Shown: positions 17,098 to 26,757, counted from the first letter of the stretch. The stretch: 64,000 nt of DNA from Bifidobacterium longum subsp. infantis ATCC 15697 = JCM 1222 = DSM 20088 (GCF_000269965.1 NC_017219.1:1550001-1614000); one strand, 5' to 3'. Notes: a model not told the origin generated them from the letters alone. Made by a program: numbers and translations.

Positions 17098-17724
17098 ATG
17101 ACGGGAATGATTCGCGCTCAGGCAAGGCGCATCGGCATGGGATTGCTGGCAATGCCCGTGGCCTGTGGGATTGCGGTGGCGGCAGCCGGCGTCATGGTAT
17201 CCGGCGTGTGGTCGCGTACGCAAACATTGATGGTGGTGAACTGGCTCGCCCAGCTGATGGTGATCGGCTCGGGCGTGTGCGTGGCGGTCGCATTGACCGG
17301 TGACCCGCTGGTCGAGGCGAGCGAGTCCACGCCCGTGGGTTGGAGGCGCGTGCAAACCACACGGTTCGCGCTCACGGCTGTATCCACTCTTGTGGGTGCC
17401 GTGCTTATGTTCGCGCCGTTGCATGTATTGGGCCTATGGCCGCAGGATATGGGATGGATAAGTCTGATCGCGCCGGCCGGCGCGATACTGGTCGTGGGCC
17501 TGGCCGGGTTCGCGGCCGCCGCATGGTCCGCGTCCGCACAGGCCACGGTCATGGCGGTGGTCGCCGTATGGATGTTCCTCGCCCTGCTGTGGGACCCGTA
17601 CGTGCTCGATCCGGTCACGCAACGCGGCATCCCAATCGCCGTCTCCATGATCGCCGTAGTGTTCGCGTGGCGTCTGCTGGGCGACGAGGAACGCAACGTG
17701 ACGCTCGCAAGGAGAAGCATATGA
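17098..17724 (+). CDS. ABC transporter membrane subunit 1
   Basis: 208 residues, almost entirely hydrophobic (six helices), starting MTGMIRAQARRIGMGLLAMP. AAGGAGG at 17085-17091 fixes the ATG. Stop overlaps the next start (ATGA). Together with the next two genes it forms an ABC-2-type exporter under candidate ECF promoter 2. Confidence 0.75.
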   Translation: MTGMIRAQARRIGMGLLAMPVACGIAVAAAGVMVSGVWSRTQTLMVVNWLAQLMVIGSGVCVAVALTGDPLVEASESTPVGWRRVQTTRFALTAVSTLVGAVLMFAPLHVLGLWPQDMGWISLIAPAGAILVVGLAGFAAAAWSASAQATVMAVVAVWMFLALLWDPYVLDPVTQRGIPIAVSMIAVVFAWRLLGDEERNVTLARRSI

Positions 17725-18503
17725 GTCCTTGCACCGGTTTCCGGCATCTGACCCGCGTCCACATGATCATCGTGTGGCGGCAACGTTCATTATGGGTCGC
17801 GGTTGTCCCGCTGGCCTTGCTCGCGGTTCTGCTGGGCGTGATCTCCCCGGCAGGACCGCATGACCACGGTGCGGGCGATTTGGCGTTCATGGCCAAGGCG
17901 ATGGCCATGTTCATGCCGATCGCCTACATGGCCGCGTTCACCGACTTCCACACGCGGCACTCCCGACTTGGCATTGGTCAATTGGAGGATTCCACGCCCA
18001 TCCCCGCGCCCATGCTGGCCGCGGCTCGCACGCTCGGCGCGTTTCTGATCCTCATCACCCCGTCGCTCCTGCTGCTGGAGTGCGCCGGCGTCGTCCAGAC
18101 CCTGCACGGCTCGTGGCGGGCCATACCACAGGCATTGGCCGCCGGACTCGCGATCACCGGGCCGGCCGTGCTGACCGCGATGAGCCTGTCCTCGCTGCTC
18201 GGCGCGATCCTGCCCATGATCGTCGCGCGCATCACCGGCGTGCTCGCATGGTTCGCGCTCGTGTTCTCCTCGCCGATGCTGCCCGTGCCGACCGTCAACG
18301 GCACCATCCTCAACGTGATCGGCGACGCCGTCGGCGCCGGATGGTTCGGGCTCGGCCCCGTCTACCCGGCCACGGGAGGCATCCTCGCGGTCACCGGCAC
18401 GCCCGCCAACGCGGCCATATCCCTGATCGCGCAGCTCGCCGTCGCCATGCTGCTCATGGCGTTGGGTGGATGGTGCTCGGCACACCCGCGCACAACGCGC
18501 TGA
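17721..18503 (+). CDS. ABC transporter membrane subunit 2
   Basis: 260 residues with six helices (SLWVAVVPLALLAVLLGVIS, AIPQALAAGLAITGPAVLTA, LIAQLAVAMLLMALGG). Coupled by ATGA to the preceding gene. A longer in-frame extension exists upstream but runs through the preceding gene, so the ATG at 17721 is chosen. Partner of the ATPase 52 bases downstream. Confidence 0.75.
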   Translation: MSPCTGFRHLTRVHMIIVWRQRSLWVAVVPLALLAVLLGVISPAGPHDHGAGDLAFMAKAMAMFMPIAYMAAFTDFHTRHSRLGIGQLEDSTPIPAPMLAAARTLGAFLILITPSLLLLECAGVVQTLHGSWRAIPQALAAGLAITGPAVLTAMSLSSLLGAILPMIVARITGVLAWFALVFSSPMLPVPTVNGTILNVIGDAVGAGWFGLGPVYPATGGILAVTGTPANAAISLIAQLAVAMLLMALGGWCSAHPRTTR

Positions 18504-18555
18504 ACGGCACCGGCGGAACCCCCACCGAAAAAACATCACACGGAAAGAAGACGTC

Positions 18556-19431
18556 ATGTTCATCTCCATCAACCACCTGACCAAGGACTTCCTGAGGAAG
18601 CCCCGCGCGCTGGACGACGTGACCTGCGACCTGCCGCACGGCATGGTCGGTCTGATCGGGCCGAACGGCGCAGGCAAGACCACGCTCATGCGCATCCTCG
18701 CCGGCATCATCCGCCCCACATCGGGCCAGGTACTCATGGACGGCCACGATCTGAAGGACGAGAGGACCCGCCGTGCGCTCAAACGCACGCTCGGCTACCT
18801 GCCGCAGGACATCGAACCCTACCCGCAGCTCACCCCGCTCGAATTCCTCGACTACGTGGGCGTCCTCAAAGGCATCGACGACACGCGAAAGCGCATGCGC
18901 CAGGCGCACGAGCTCATCGAACGGGTCGGGCTCACGGACGTGGCCGACCGGCGCATCGGCGGCTTCTCCGGAGGCATGCGCCGCCGCGTCGGCATCGCCC
19001 AGGCCCTCATGGCGGATCCCCGGCTCATCATCGTGGACGAACCCACCGCCGGACTCGACCCCGAGGAACGCATGCGTTTCCGCACGCTGCTCGCCGGCCT
19101 CGGCGGCGACCGCACCGTGATCCTGTCCACCCACATCCTCGACGACATCGCCCAGACCTGCCCATACGTGTTCGTCCTGCGCCAAGGCCGCATCCGCTAC
19201 GACGGGCCGACCGAACACCTCACCGAACACGCCACGGGCCGTGTCTGGCTCACCCAGCCATCCAACACCCCGCCACCGGCCGGCATGATCGTCGCCAACG
19301 CCGTCACCACCGCACGCGGCGTACGCTACCGCGTCATCACCGACACCCCGCCCGCCGACGCGCATCCCATGGACCCCACATTGGAGGACGGCTACATGGT
19401 CCTCATCGAGGAACACCCCGACCAGCATTGA
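18556..19431 (+). CDS. ABC transporter ATPase (ABC-2/bacteriocin-exporter type)
   Basis: 291 residues. Walker A GPNGAGKTTL (about residue 38), Q-loop YLPQDIEPYPQLT, signature FSGGMRRRVGIAQAL, Walker B LIIVDEPTAGLDPEE, H-loop STHILDDI, and a C-terminal accessory region. Serves the two membrane subunits before it. Confidence 0.9.
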   Translation: MFISINHLTKDFLRKPRALDDVTCDLPHGMVGLIGPNGAGKTTLMRILAGIIRPTSGQVLMDGHDLKDERTRRALKRTLGYLPQDIEPYPQLTPLEFLDYVGVLKGIDDTRKRMRQAHELIERVGLTDVADRRIGGFSGGMRRRVGIAQALMADPRLIIVDEPTAGLDPEERMRFRTLLAGLGGDRTVILSTHILDDIAQTCPYVFVLRQGRIRYDGPTEHLTEHATGRVWLTQPSNTPPPAGMIVANAVTTARGVRYRVITDTPPADAHPMDPTLEDGYMVLIEEHPDQH

Positions 19432-19484
19432 CGGCAGACGAACAAGCACCCCGACCACCACCGAACACGACAAAGGAAACCAGC

Positions 19485-19883
19485 ATGACCAACACGACAC
19501 ACGCCATCCAAACCATCACCGCCACCGGCCTCGCCGCCATCATGGCCCTGGGACTGACCGCCTGCATGGACGGCATCGAACACCCCGAAAACTACCCTAC
19601 CAACGGCAGCAAGAAAATCACCGCGACCAGCAACCCACAGGACATCAGCGCCGACCAACTCGGCCACACATGGCCCCTCACCGTCGACCACGGCACCGTC
19701 AGCTGCACGCACAACAGCAAAGGCGATCCCGTCATGCGCTTCACCGCGCCCGACGGCACCCAATACGCCCTCAACCAGACCAGCGACAACAAGGACCTGC
19801 CCGACATCAATCAGCTCCTCGCCGACGGCAAATCCACCGGCACCCTCACCAGCTTCGCCTTCACCGTCTGCGACGTGAAATAA
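19485..19883 (+). CDS. DUF2511 lipoprotein
   Basis: 132 residues. Signal with lipobox (MALGLTACM), then the DUF2511 core: ISADQLGHTWPLTVDHGTVS followed by CTH, and MRFTAPDGTQYALNQTSDNK. AAAGGA precedes ATG 19485. Family function unknown; last gene of the ECF-controlled transporter operon. A fragment of a second copy lies at 31.26 kb. Confidence 0.75.
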   Translation: MTNTTHAIQTITATGLAAIMALGLTACMDGIEHPENYPTNGSKKITATSNPQDISADQLGHTWPLTVDHGTVSCTHNSKGDPVMRFTAPDGTQYALNQTSDNKDLPDINQLLADGKSTGTLTSFAFTVCDVK

Positions 19884-19977
19884 TCATGCGCCCGCTGCCG
19901 GCGGCCGTGTCGATGTCGACCACCGTGCGCATACCGCGAGAATCCTGTGACGCTGACGGTTCATCATCGTCTTGCAG

Positions 19978-20340
19978 TCAGGACCGGCGCGGTTCCGCCG
20001 CCGTTTTCTCCGTAACAATCGCGTATAGCACCAGTGCGACCAGCACGACGAGCCGGGTCCAATCGAAATTACGGATGAGCAGCCCGACGAGAATCAGGAC
20101 GTCGTAGAACAGCGTGCGCGCCCACCGCCACGGGTATTCCTTACGGACGCGCATCGTCTCCGCCAATCCCCAGATCAGGGCGCAGACGGCGATGATACCG
20201 TTGAACCACAGCACTATGGGCCTGCCCTGCGGATCGGTGTCCGGCATAGCGAGATTGCTGAAGAACATCACCAGAGCACCCGTATATACGGCCTCGGGCG
20301 CGACCGACAATCTTCCGCCTTCAACGCGAGGATCTGACAT
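19978..20340 (-). CDS. small membrane protein behind operator site 4
   Basis: 120 residues with three to four helices (VLWFNGIIAVCALIWGLAET, LFYDVLILVGLLIRNF, LVVLVALVLYAIV). AAGGAGG 6 bases before the ATG. The palindrome at 20440-20459 lies 100 bases upstream with TATAAT at 20399-20394. Function unknown; similar in size and promoter layout to the gene at 5.5 kb. Confidence 0.75.
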   Translation of the reverse strand: MSDPRVEGGRLSVAPEAVYTGALVMFFSNLAMPDTDPQGRPIVLWFNGIIAVCALIWGLAETMRVRKEYPWRWARTLFYDVLILVGLLIRNFDWTRLVVLVALVLYAIVTEKTAAEPRRS

Positions 20341-20439
20341 GATTACCTCCTTATTGGGGGATCCGTCAACGCTAACGAATCATGCGAAAAACCATTATAT
20401 TTGAATGGTATGAGCGGGGCTCAAGCATTCACAACATGC

Positions 20440-20459
20440 TGTCAAGCAATCGTATGACA
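20440..20459 (-). promoter_or_regulatory. operator palindrome, site 4
   Basis: TGTCAAGCAATCGTATGACA. Minus strand: TTGTGA 6 nt downstream, TACCAT at 30 nt; a better TATAAT follows at 41 nt, so the exact start is uncertain. Confidence 0.6.
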
Positions 20460-20463
20460 AGAA

Positions 20464-21339
20464 TCATCCGTTTACGGCATCGCCGCCGGATGACCACACC
20501 AGCAGGGCACCCGCGAGGGAGACGACGATGACGCCGATCACGGCCACCGCGGTGATGGTCTGTCGCAATATCAGCGCGGCGATAATCACGCTCATGGCGG
20601 GGTCGATGGAGAACAGCGTGCCGACCACGCGCGCCGACGTGATACGCCCGGACAACGTGTCCATCGTGTAGGGAATCGCAACTCCCAGCACCGCCGAGGC
20701 TGCGATGACGCCCCACTGGGCGGCCGACACATGCGGCGCGCGAGTGATGGATACCGGCGAAGTGGCCAGCGCCGCAACCGTGACCGACAGGGCGAGCCCG
20801 TCGAGCCCGGTGCCTGCCTTGCCGACCCGGTCGGCGAAGAGCGTGTACAGGCCGAAGCACACGGCCGAGCCCAGCGCGAACAGGTAGCCGGCCGGATTGA
20901 AGTAGCCGCCCGGCGTAAACGAGATCAAGCCCACACCCACCAGCGCGACCACCGCGCACAGGCCCTCGCGCCAGTGATGCGAACCGGCCAGGGCGACCAC
21001 GCAGGGTCCGAGGAATTCCAGGGTGACGGCCACGCCCATCGGAATGCGGTCGATGGCCGAGTACAGGCAGACGTTCATCGCCGCCATCGCAAGCCCGTAG
21101 ATTACGATGCCCAGCCATTCGCCTTTCGACCGGCCAGCCAGTTTCGGGCGGGTGAGTGCGAGAATGACGATCGCGGCGACCAGCATGCGCATCGAACTGA
21201 CCGGAATTGGTCCCAACGCGCCGAACAACGACGCCGACAGGGACGACGACGTCTGGATACCCAACGACCCCACCATCACCATGCCGGCCGCCGCCATCAC
21301 ACGGCCACGCGCCGAACGCGGCGCCCGAAGCTTGCCCAA
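20464..21339 (-). CDS. DMT-superfamily (EamA/RhtA-like) exporter
   Basis: About 291 residues with ten helices in two EamA repeats: LFGALGPIPVSSMRMLVAAI and MAAMNVCLYSAIDRIPMGVA in the first, SARVVGTLFSIDPAMSVIIA in the second. These resemble RhtA amino-acid exporters. The frame is open to 21387 but lacks an ATG there; TTG 21339 has GGGGAGGGG upstream, and ATG 21297 is a further option. Confidence 0.8.
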   Translation of the reverse strand: MGKLRAPRSARGRVMAAAGMVMVGSLGIQTSSSLSASLFGALGPIPVSSMRMLVAAIVILALTRPKLAGRSKGEWLGIVIYGLAMAAMNVCLYSAIDRIPMGVAVTLEFLGPCVVALAGSHHWREGLCAVVALVGVGLISFTPGGYFNPAGYLFALGSAVCFGLYTLFADRVGKAGTGLDGLALSVTVAALATSPVSITRAPHVSAAQWGVIAASAVLGVAIPYTMDTLSGRITSARVVGTLFSIDPAMSVIIAALILRQTITAVAVIGVIVVSLAGALLVWSSGGDAVNG

Positions 21340-21542
21340 TACCCCTCCCCTGTCACGGCCATTCCCACACGACCTCTGCGCCACCAATGATAGTGTTCGG
21401 CGAAGACTCGCGACGTGCGGAGTCGACTTTGTATGGCGGGATCAGCGGAAAGCGGCAGGCTCACTCCCGCAACGGAATACGGTGAGAAAGCTGGCTGCCG
21501 GACGATTACGATCCGAAACAGTGCACCCGTATACGGCTTCGG

Positions 21543-22166
21543 TCAGACACGTTTCACCGCCTTGAACAGCAGACATGCGCTTATCGCGGCGATGGCGACG
21601 CCGACCGGAATCACGTAACCGGCGAATTTCACCCCGTTCAACACCCATGTGGTTGGTATGACGGCGTACAGCATCGGCGCGTCCTCGAACATGCCGGAAC
21701 TCACCGTAAGTCCGGCGACGATGAAGAAGGCGACGACGTTCCAGGCGACGAGAGGACTGACCCAGAGCCGCAGAACGAAGCATGCCAGGGAAAGAACGAC
21801 GGCGGTGAACGCAAGCATCAGAATGGTACGCGACGAAAGCGTTTCGTTGACGACGAGCCCGACGGCAAGCCCGTACAGCAAAGTCAGGCAGACGTTGATC
21901 ACGACGCCGAGCGACAGCGACTTCACGCTGAAGCGAAGCAGGAGCCGGTCGTGGATGCTGAAGGAACGGTACGAGGAGGGCACCCTCGCATGGGAGAAGA
22001 CGAGACCGGCAGCGGTTACGGGAAGCGCCATCACCATCGCCGACTGCACCACCGCACCCGTGTTCCCGTAACGCAAAAAGAACAACGGAAACAGCAGCAC
22101 AGCCACGAAGGCGAGCGTCGGCCAGCGGATCACCGCCACACGCTCAATACGCAATAGGGACTTCAT
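21543..22166 (-). CDS. LanG-like ABC permease
   Basis: 207 residues with six helices (WPTLAFVAVLLFPLFFL, TAVVLSLACFVLRLWVSPLV, FAGYVIPVGVAIAAISACLL). ATG 22166 overlaps the stop of the preceding permease; a long upstream frame is only a shadow of that gene. Third gene of an ATPase-permease-permease operon like LanFEG lantibiotic self-protection systems. Confidence 0.75.
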   Translation of the reverse strand: MKSLLRIERVAVIRWPTLAFVAVLLFPLFFLRYGNTGAVVQSAMVMALPVTAAGLVFSHARVPSSYRSFSIHDRLLLRFSVKSLSLGVVINVCLTLLYGLAVGLVVNETLSSRTILMLAFTAVVLSLACFVLRLWVSPLVAWNVVAFFIVAGLTVSSGMFEDAPMLYAVIPTTWVLNGVKFAGYVIPVGVAIAAISACLLFKAVKRV

Positions 22167-22891
22167 TTCCTCTCCACTCCTTCGCGACGGAACCGGCTCA
22201 ACAGCACATAGGCAACCAAAAGCACCACGATCGGGACGACGACCATCACGGGGCCGACGGACGCTCGACTCGCCGCTTCCGCCGGCGACATCACGGTGCC
22301 GTTCAGGTTCAGCCCGACGGTCCGTAGGGCGTTCGCGACGTAGGGCGTCGCATAGTCGGGAAGGTCGCCCGGCAGGAGAATCCATGCATAGCAAAGGATG
22401 GCCGAGACGATTCCGGCGGTTCTGGGATCGGCGGCGATCTCGACGATCGAGTAGATCAGGGAGGTCGCAAGGCTCTGCAGCACGACGAAGCACAGGACAG
22501 CTGCCAGATGCGGGTGCATTCCGGTACCCGTCAGGACCATGATGGCGTCGAAGCACAGTACGCCAATCAGGTTCACGGAGGTCAGGATCAGGGCCCGGAA
22601 CACGGCCCTGAGCGAGCATGGCGTCCACGCGGAATACACGTGGCGCGGCAGGCCACCGTAGTGCGCCTTCGCGACCCTGGCATCGCATGCGAAGAGCAGC
22701 GAAAGACAGATCAACGGCTGGGTGGCGGTGAAATAGACGCAATACCCTCCGGTTATCGGGGTTCCGTTCGCCGCGCTTGAGATCCACGCACCCAGCAGAA
22801 GGGACGAGACGGCCCCAAACACCGCGGCGAGGAAATACCACGTGTTCCAGTAGTAGGCGACCAACGCGCGAACAGGGGAAACGGCGTTCAA
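22163..22891 (-). CDS. LanE-like ABC permease
   Basis: 242 residues with six helices (YFLAAVFGAVSSLLLGAWIS, YCVYFTATQPLICLSLLF, VVVPIVVLLVAYVLLS). Four-base overlap with the next permease and 4 bases after the ATPase stop. The substrate is unknown; by analogy a cationic peptide or bacteriocin. Confidence 0.75.
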   Translation of the reverse strand: MNAVSPVRALVAYYWNTWYFLAAVFGAVSSLLLGAWISSAANGTPITGGYCVYFTATQPLICLSLLFACDARVAKAHYGGLPRHVYSAWTPCSLRAVFRALILTSVNLIGVLCFDAIMVLTGTGMHPHLAAVLCFVVLQSLATSLIYSIVEIAADPRTAGIVSAILCYAWILLPGDLPDYATPYVANALRTVGLNLNGTVMSPAEAASRASVGPVMVVVPIVVLLVAYVLLSRFRREGVERK

Positions 22892-22895
22892 GACC

Positions 22896-23552
22896 CTACC
22901 TCCCCTGATACAGATCCGCGAGGTTCACCCCGGTCAGATCCGTGACCTGCACGGCCCGGCCGTGACGAATCATGATGCACTCGTCCGGGACGCCCTGGAT
23001 CTCATGAAGCAGATGCGTGGAGATGACGACGCAGTTCCCCTTGTCCCGGTAGGCGCGAAGCGTTTCGGACAAGGAGGCTATGCCATCGGGGTCCAGACCG
23101 TTCTGCGGCTCGTCGAGGAACAGGAACCTCGGATGCGGCACAAGGGCGAGGCACAGCTCCAGACGCTCTTTCATGCCCGTCGAGTAGTCCTTCGCCTTCC
23201 GCCCATACACCGCGCGATTGATGCCCACACCGTCCAACGCCGCCTCCGGGTCCACATCCAGACCCCAGAACGCGGAGACCACCTCGACGTTCTCTCTACC
23301 ACTCAGGTAAGGAAAGAAACTGGGATGGTCTATCGCCGCGGACATCTCATTGATATTCGTCCCTGTGTACGTGACCTCTCCGCTCACGGGCTTTATCCGT
23401 CCGAGTAGCGTCTTCATCAACGTGGTTTTGCCCGCGCCGTTTGCCCCAAGCAGACAGATGATCCTACCCGTGCTCAACCGCAGGTTAATGTTGCTGACGA
23501 TTGGGGAACCCTTGTACCCGATCGAGAGATTCGTAGCCGATATAACTGGCAT
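22896..23552 (-). CDS. LanF-like ABC ATPase
   Basis: About 218 residues. Walker A GANGAGKTTL, signature YSTGMKERLELCLAL, Walker B FLFLDEPQNGLDPDG, H-loop STHLLHEI. The E-loop position reads SAAIDHPSFFPYLSGRENVE, as in lantibiotic-immunity/BcrA ATPases. ATG 23552 preferred (GAAGGG upstream); GTG 23558 also possible. Operator site 5 lies about 115 bases upstream. Confidence 0.85.
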   Translation of the reverse strand: MPVISATNLSIGYKGSPIVSNINLRLSTGRIICLLGANGAGKTTLMKTLLGRIKPVSGEVTYTGTNINEMSAAIDHPSFFPYLSGRENVEVVSAFWGLDVDPEAALDGVGINRAVYGRKAKDYSTGMKERLELCLALVPHPRFLFLDEPQNGLDPDGIASLSETLRAYRDKGNCVVISTHLLHEIQGVPDECIMIRHGRAVQVTDLTGVNLADLYQGR

Positions 23553-23665
23553 AATCACCCTTCACGAAAGGCGGGCCTGAAGGCAAAGGCAGGATGCCTT
23601 GCCCAGACCCGCGCGTTGCAATGTCGCCGCCATTTTACCCTTCAGCGGCCGCAAACGTAACATCA

Positions 23666-23685
23666 TGTCAGGCAATCGCATGACG
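23666..23685 (-). promoter_or_regulatory. operator palindrome, site 5
   Basis: TGTCAGGCAATCGCATGACG. Minus strand: TTACGT 6 nt downstream, 17-nt spacer, TAAAAT at 29 nt. Promoter of the LanFEG-like operon. Confidence 0.65.
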
Positions 23686-23732
23686 GTTGCTCCATGCTCC
23701 CTCGATTTGCCGAAACTATCCATCGGCCAAAG

Positions 23733-23819
23733 GAATGAACCTGCGCATCATCCGCAAGGACGATGCATCCGACTCCCATCGCACACTTGCCGCCACCGGT
23801 CTCCCCATTACCATGTTTG
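23733..23819 (+). pseudogene. start of a gene cut by IS110
   Basis: AAAGG and ATG 23733 open a frame MNLRIIRKDDASDSHRTLA followed by ATGLPITMF that runs into the IS110 left end. No family recognised and the continuation was not found beyond the insertion sequences. Confidence 0.3.
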
Positions 23820-23822
23820 GTA

Positions 23823-24060
23823 GGCCCCGATGGTCGGGGCCGGGTCGCCGGTTCCGGTATGACTTTCCTGCCCTGTCGTCGATGATCCGGGGGGTGTTGT
23901 CGCCGGGAACGGGGACGCCCGATGACCGCTGATAGGAACCAGGCCGGCTACACGGACGCTTCAGGGGCGCATGGCGCAGGTCTCGTCGTAATGTGGGTGC
24001 GGCGCGGGCGTCCGGACTCCTCCGAGCCCGCGGCGACCGGAAAACCTTCATGACGGGAGG
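23823..24060 (+). ncRNA. candidate bridge RNA region of IS110
   Basis: IS110-group elements (IS621) carry a bridge RNA between the left end and the recombinase gene. Here this region starts with a perfect 8-bp hairpin GGCCCCGA-TGG-TCGGGGCC (23823-23841) and continues with GC-rich segments able to form further stems (CGGGAACGGGGAC, CGCCGGTTCCGG). The loop guide sequences have not been worked out, so this is a positional prediction. Confidence 0.45.
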
Positions 24061-24064
24061 AACG

Positions 24065-25267
24065 ATGATGACCCCGGACGACATCGACGTGTGGGTCGGC
24101 CTGGACGTGGGCAAGAGCGCGCACCACGCGCACGCCCTCGACCATGACGGGAACACCCTGTACGACAAGCCGTTGAAACAGGACGAGAAGGCCATCCGCA
24201 CGATGCTGGGCAAGCTCTCCAAGCATGGCCGTGTGCTGCTGGTCGTGGACCAGCCCAACACCATCGGCTCCCTGCCCCTGACGGTGGCGCGGAACATGGG
24301 GATCGCGGTTGCCTACCTTCCCGGCACGGCCATGCGCAGGACCGCGCAGCTGCTGCCCGGGGACGCGAAGACCGACCGCAGGGACGCGCATGTGATCGCG
24401 TGGGCCGCGCTCAAGCTGCCCGAGACGCTCAGGGACGCGGGCCCGGATGACGAGACCCTCGCCGCCCTGAAGCTGCTCGCCGGCCACGACGAGGACCTCG
24501 CCCACGAATCCACCCGCCACGTCAACCGCCTGCGGAGCCTGCTGCTGCAGACCCACCCCGCGTTCGAACGCGCGCTCAAGGGCGAGAGAATCACGCGCGA
24601 CGCGACGCTCGCGCTGCTCGAACGATACGGCGGGCCCATGGGCGTGAAACGGGCCGGGATCGAGGACGTGAAGGACTGGGCCAAGTCCAACGGGCTTCGC
24701 GCCGGCCGCATCATCGACGACATGTTCAAGGCGATCGGCGAGCAGACCGTCACCGTGCCCGGCACCCTCATGGCCGAGACCATCATCCCCTCCATCGCCC
24801 ACGACATCAAGACGATCAGGGACCGGCGGCGCGAGGTCGGCCGCCAGGTCGAGAAGCTCCTGGAGGACCACCCTCTTCTCACGGTCCTGACGTCGATGCC
24901 CGGGATAGGCGTCAGGACCGCAAGCAACATCCTGCTCGGCATCGGCGGCGACATCGCCAACTTCAAATCGTCCGCCCATCTGGCCGCCTACGCGGGCATA
25001 TCGCCCGTCACCGGCCAATCCGGCACCAGCATCAAAGGCGAACGGCCCTCCAGGCGGGGCAACAAACGCCTCAAGAACGCGCTGTGGCAGACCGCGTTCG
25101 TCGCATCCACCAAACACCCGCCCTCCGTGGCCTATTACAAGCGCAAACGCGAACAGGGCAAACACCACAACGCCGCCATCATCTGCCTCGCGCGTCGGCG
25201 CTGCGACGTGATCTACAGCATGCTCAAAAACGGAACCCTCTACCAGGAACCAGCCCTCGTAGCCTGA
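24065..25267 (+). CDS. IS110 recombinase (DEDD transposase)
   Basis: 400 residues. RuvC-like N-terminal domain with VGLDVGKSAHH (first Asp), VVDQPNT, and KTDRRDAHVIAWAA; C-terminal Tnp2 domain with TSMPGIGVRTASNILLGIG, HLAAYAGISPVTGQSG and the catalytic-Ser region SGTSIKGERPSRRGNK. ATG 24065 follows GGGAGGAA. It looks intact, so the element may still be active. Confidence 0.9.
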   Translation: MMTPDDIDVWVGLDVGKSAHHAHALDHDGNTLYDKPLKQDEKAIRTMLGKLSKHGRVLLVVDQPNTIGSLPLTVARNMGIAVAYLPGTAMRRTAQLLPGDAKTDRRDAHVIAWAALKLPETLRDAGPDDETLAALKLLAGHDEDLAHESTRHVNRLRSLLLQTHPAFERALKGERITRDATLALLERYGGPMGVKRAGIEDVKDWAKSNGLRAGRIIDDMFKAIGEQTVTVPGTLMAETIIPSIAHDIKTIRDRRREVGRQVEKLLEDHPLLTVLTSMPGIGVRTASNILLGIGGDIANFKSSAHLAAYAGISPVTGQSGTSIKGERPSRRGNKRLKNALWQTAFVASTKHPPSVAYYKRKREQGKHHNAAIICLARRRCDVIYSMLKNGTLYQEPALVA

Positions 25268-25418
25268 ACCGGGCCACACGGGAAAGGACGCCGGACGCCA
25301 CCGGCAGGGCGAAGCGCGCCCACGACAGCCAACCGGAATCCCGACACGTCAACTCCCCAAGGAGTTGACAAAAACATAGGAACACCCCCCAAAAAAAAAT
25401 GGCGAAGGGCGGGTTCCA

Positions 25419-26757
25419 GTGATCGTCGCAACGCCTGGCTGACTGATGGGAGGGCCAGGTGGACAGGTGGGTGTTCGAGGGTGTGGAGTACGCGACGCGT
25501 GGTGAGATGTGCGCGGCGAGGCGGCGCCGCTACGTCGAGCTGCTGGGGGCGGGCATGAACTTCACGCAGGCCGCGCGGGCGGTGGGCGTGTCCAAACGCA
25601 CCGGCAAGGTGTGGCGCAACGGAAGGACACGATCGAACGGCAGGAACGAGAAGCCGTCGGTGGACTGGTATCGTTCCACCGTGGACGTTCCCCAGAAGAT
25701 CAGTTCGAGGTATCTGGACCAGGACGAGCGCATCAGCATCGCCGACTGGCGGAAGGCCGGCATGGGCGTGCGCGGGATCGCGCGCAGGCTCAATCGTCTC
25801 GCGTCGACCGTCAGCCGCGAGCTGGCGCGCAACGCGAATCCCGCGACCGGCATGTACGAGCCGTACCGGCCCCAGCAGATGAGCGCGGACGGCTCAGACG
25901 ACCCAAGCCCGCGAAGATCCATACGGTGCCCGGCCTGCTCGCATACATTCGCGCAGGATTGCGGGCGCATTGGAGTCCCGAGCAGATCGCGGGGCGCCTG
26001 CGCGCCGATTTCCCGGATAATGATGCTATGCATGTGTGCGCGGAGACGATCTACCAGGCCATCTACGTCCAGGCCAAAGGCGAACTGAAAAAGGACGTCA
26101 TCAAGGCCCTGGGGAGCGGGCGCGCCCAACGCCGGCCGCACGGGCAGGCGGGTTCGCGCAGGCCCGTTTCCGCGAGCCCATGATCATGATCGGCGAGCGG
26201 CCCGCCGAAGTCGAGGACCGGGCGATACCCGGTCATTGGGAAGGCGACCTGATCTGCAGCGCGGCCAACAAAAGCGCGATCGGCACGCTCGTGGAACGCT
26301 CGACACGGTTCACGATCCTCCTGCACCTGCCCGACGGGCACGACGCCAAACACGTCCGGCAGGCCGTCATCCGGAAAATGCAATACCTGCCCAAGCTCCT
26401 GAGGAACTCGCTGACCTGGGACCAGGGAAGCGAGCTCACCCTGCACAAACGCATCTCGACCACGCTGGACATGCAGGTGTATTTCTGCGACCCGCATTCA
26501 CCCTGGCAGCGCGGCACCAACGAGGACACCAACGGGCTCCTGCGCCAATGCTTCCCCAGGGGCACCGACCTGAGCGCATACCCCGAGGACTACCTCGACG
26601 CGGTCGCCGAGGAACTCAACGACCGGCCCCGCAAAACACTCGGCTACAGGAAACCATCCGAGAAAATACTCGAACTCATCAACACAGCATGATGCAATCG
26701 CACCAATCCAAGACCGCCATCAAGAGCGGCAAAACACACAGGTGTTGCAACCACCAC
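25419..26757 (+). mobile_element. IS30-family element, decayed
   Basis: Ends are imperfect inverted copies: left TCGCAACGCCTGGCTG (about 25426), right CACACAGGTGTTGCAA (about 26735-26750). It contains a transposase gene with two frameshifts. Inserted directly beside the IS110 right end. Confidence 0.7.
25459..26692 (+). pseudogene. IS30 transposase with two frameshifts
   Basis: HTH part in frame 1 ([40 protein letters not shown]). After about 25885 the frame changes ([20 protein letters not shown]), and again near 26150 into the DDE domain (ERPAEVEDRAIPGHWEGDLI, LTWDQGSELTLHK, PWQRGTNEDTNGLLRQ-FPRG, ELNDRPRKTLGYRKP). Catalytic blocks are present but not in one frame. Confidence 0.8.

Larger units (their letters stand above)
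23820..25390 (+). mobile_element. IS110-family insertion sequence
   Basis: Recombinase gene with a 245-base leader and a short 3' end. The exact ends are not marked by inverted repeats, as usual for IS110; limits are approximate. A hairpin GTCAACTCC-CC-AAGGAGTTGAC lies near the right end. It is followed at once by a decayed IS30 element. Confidence 0.75.
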
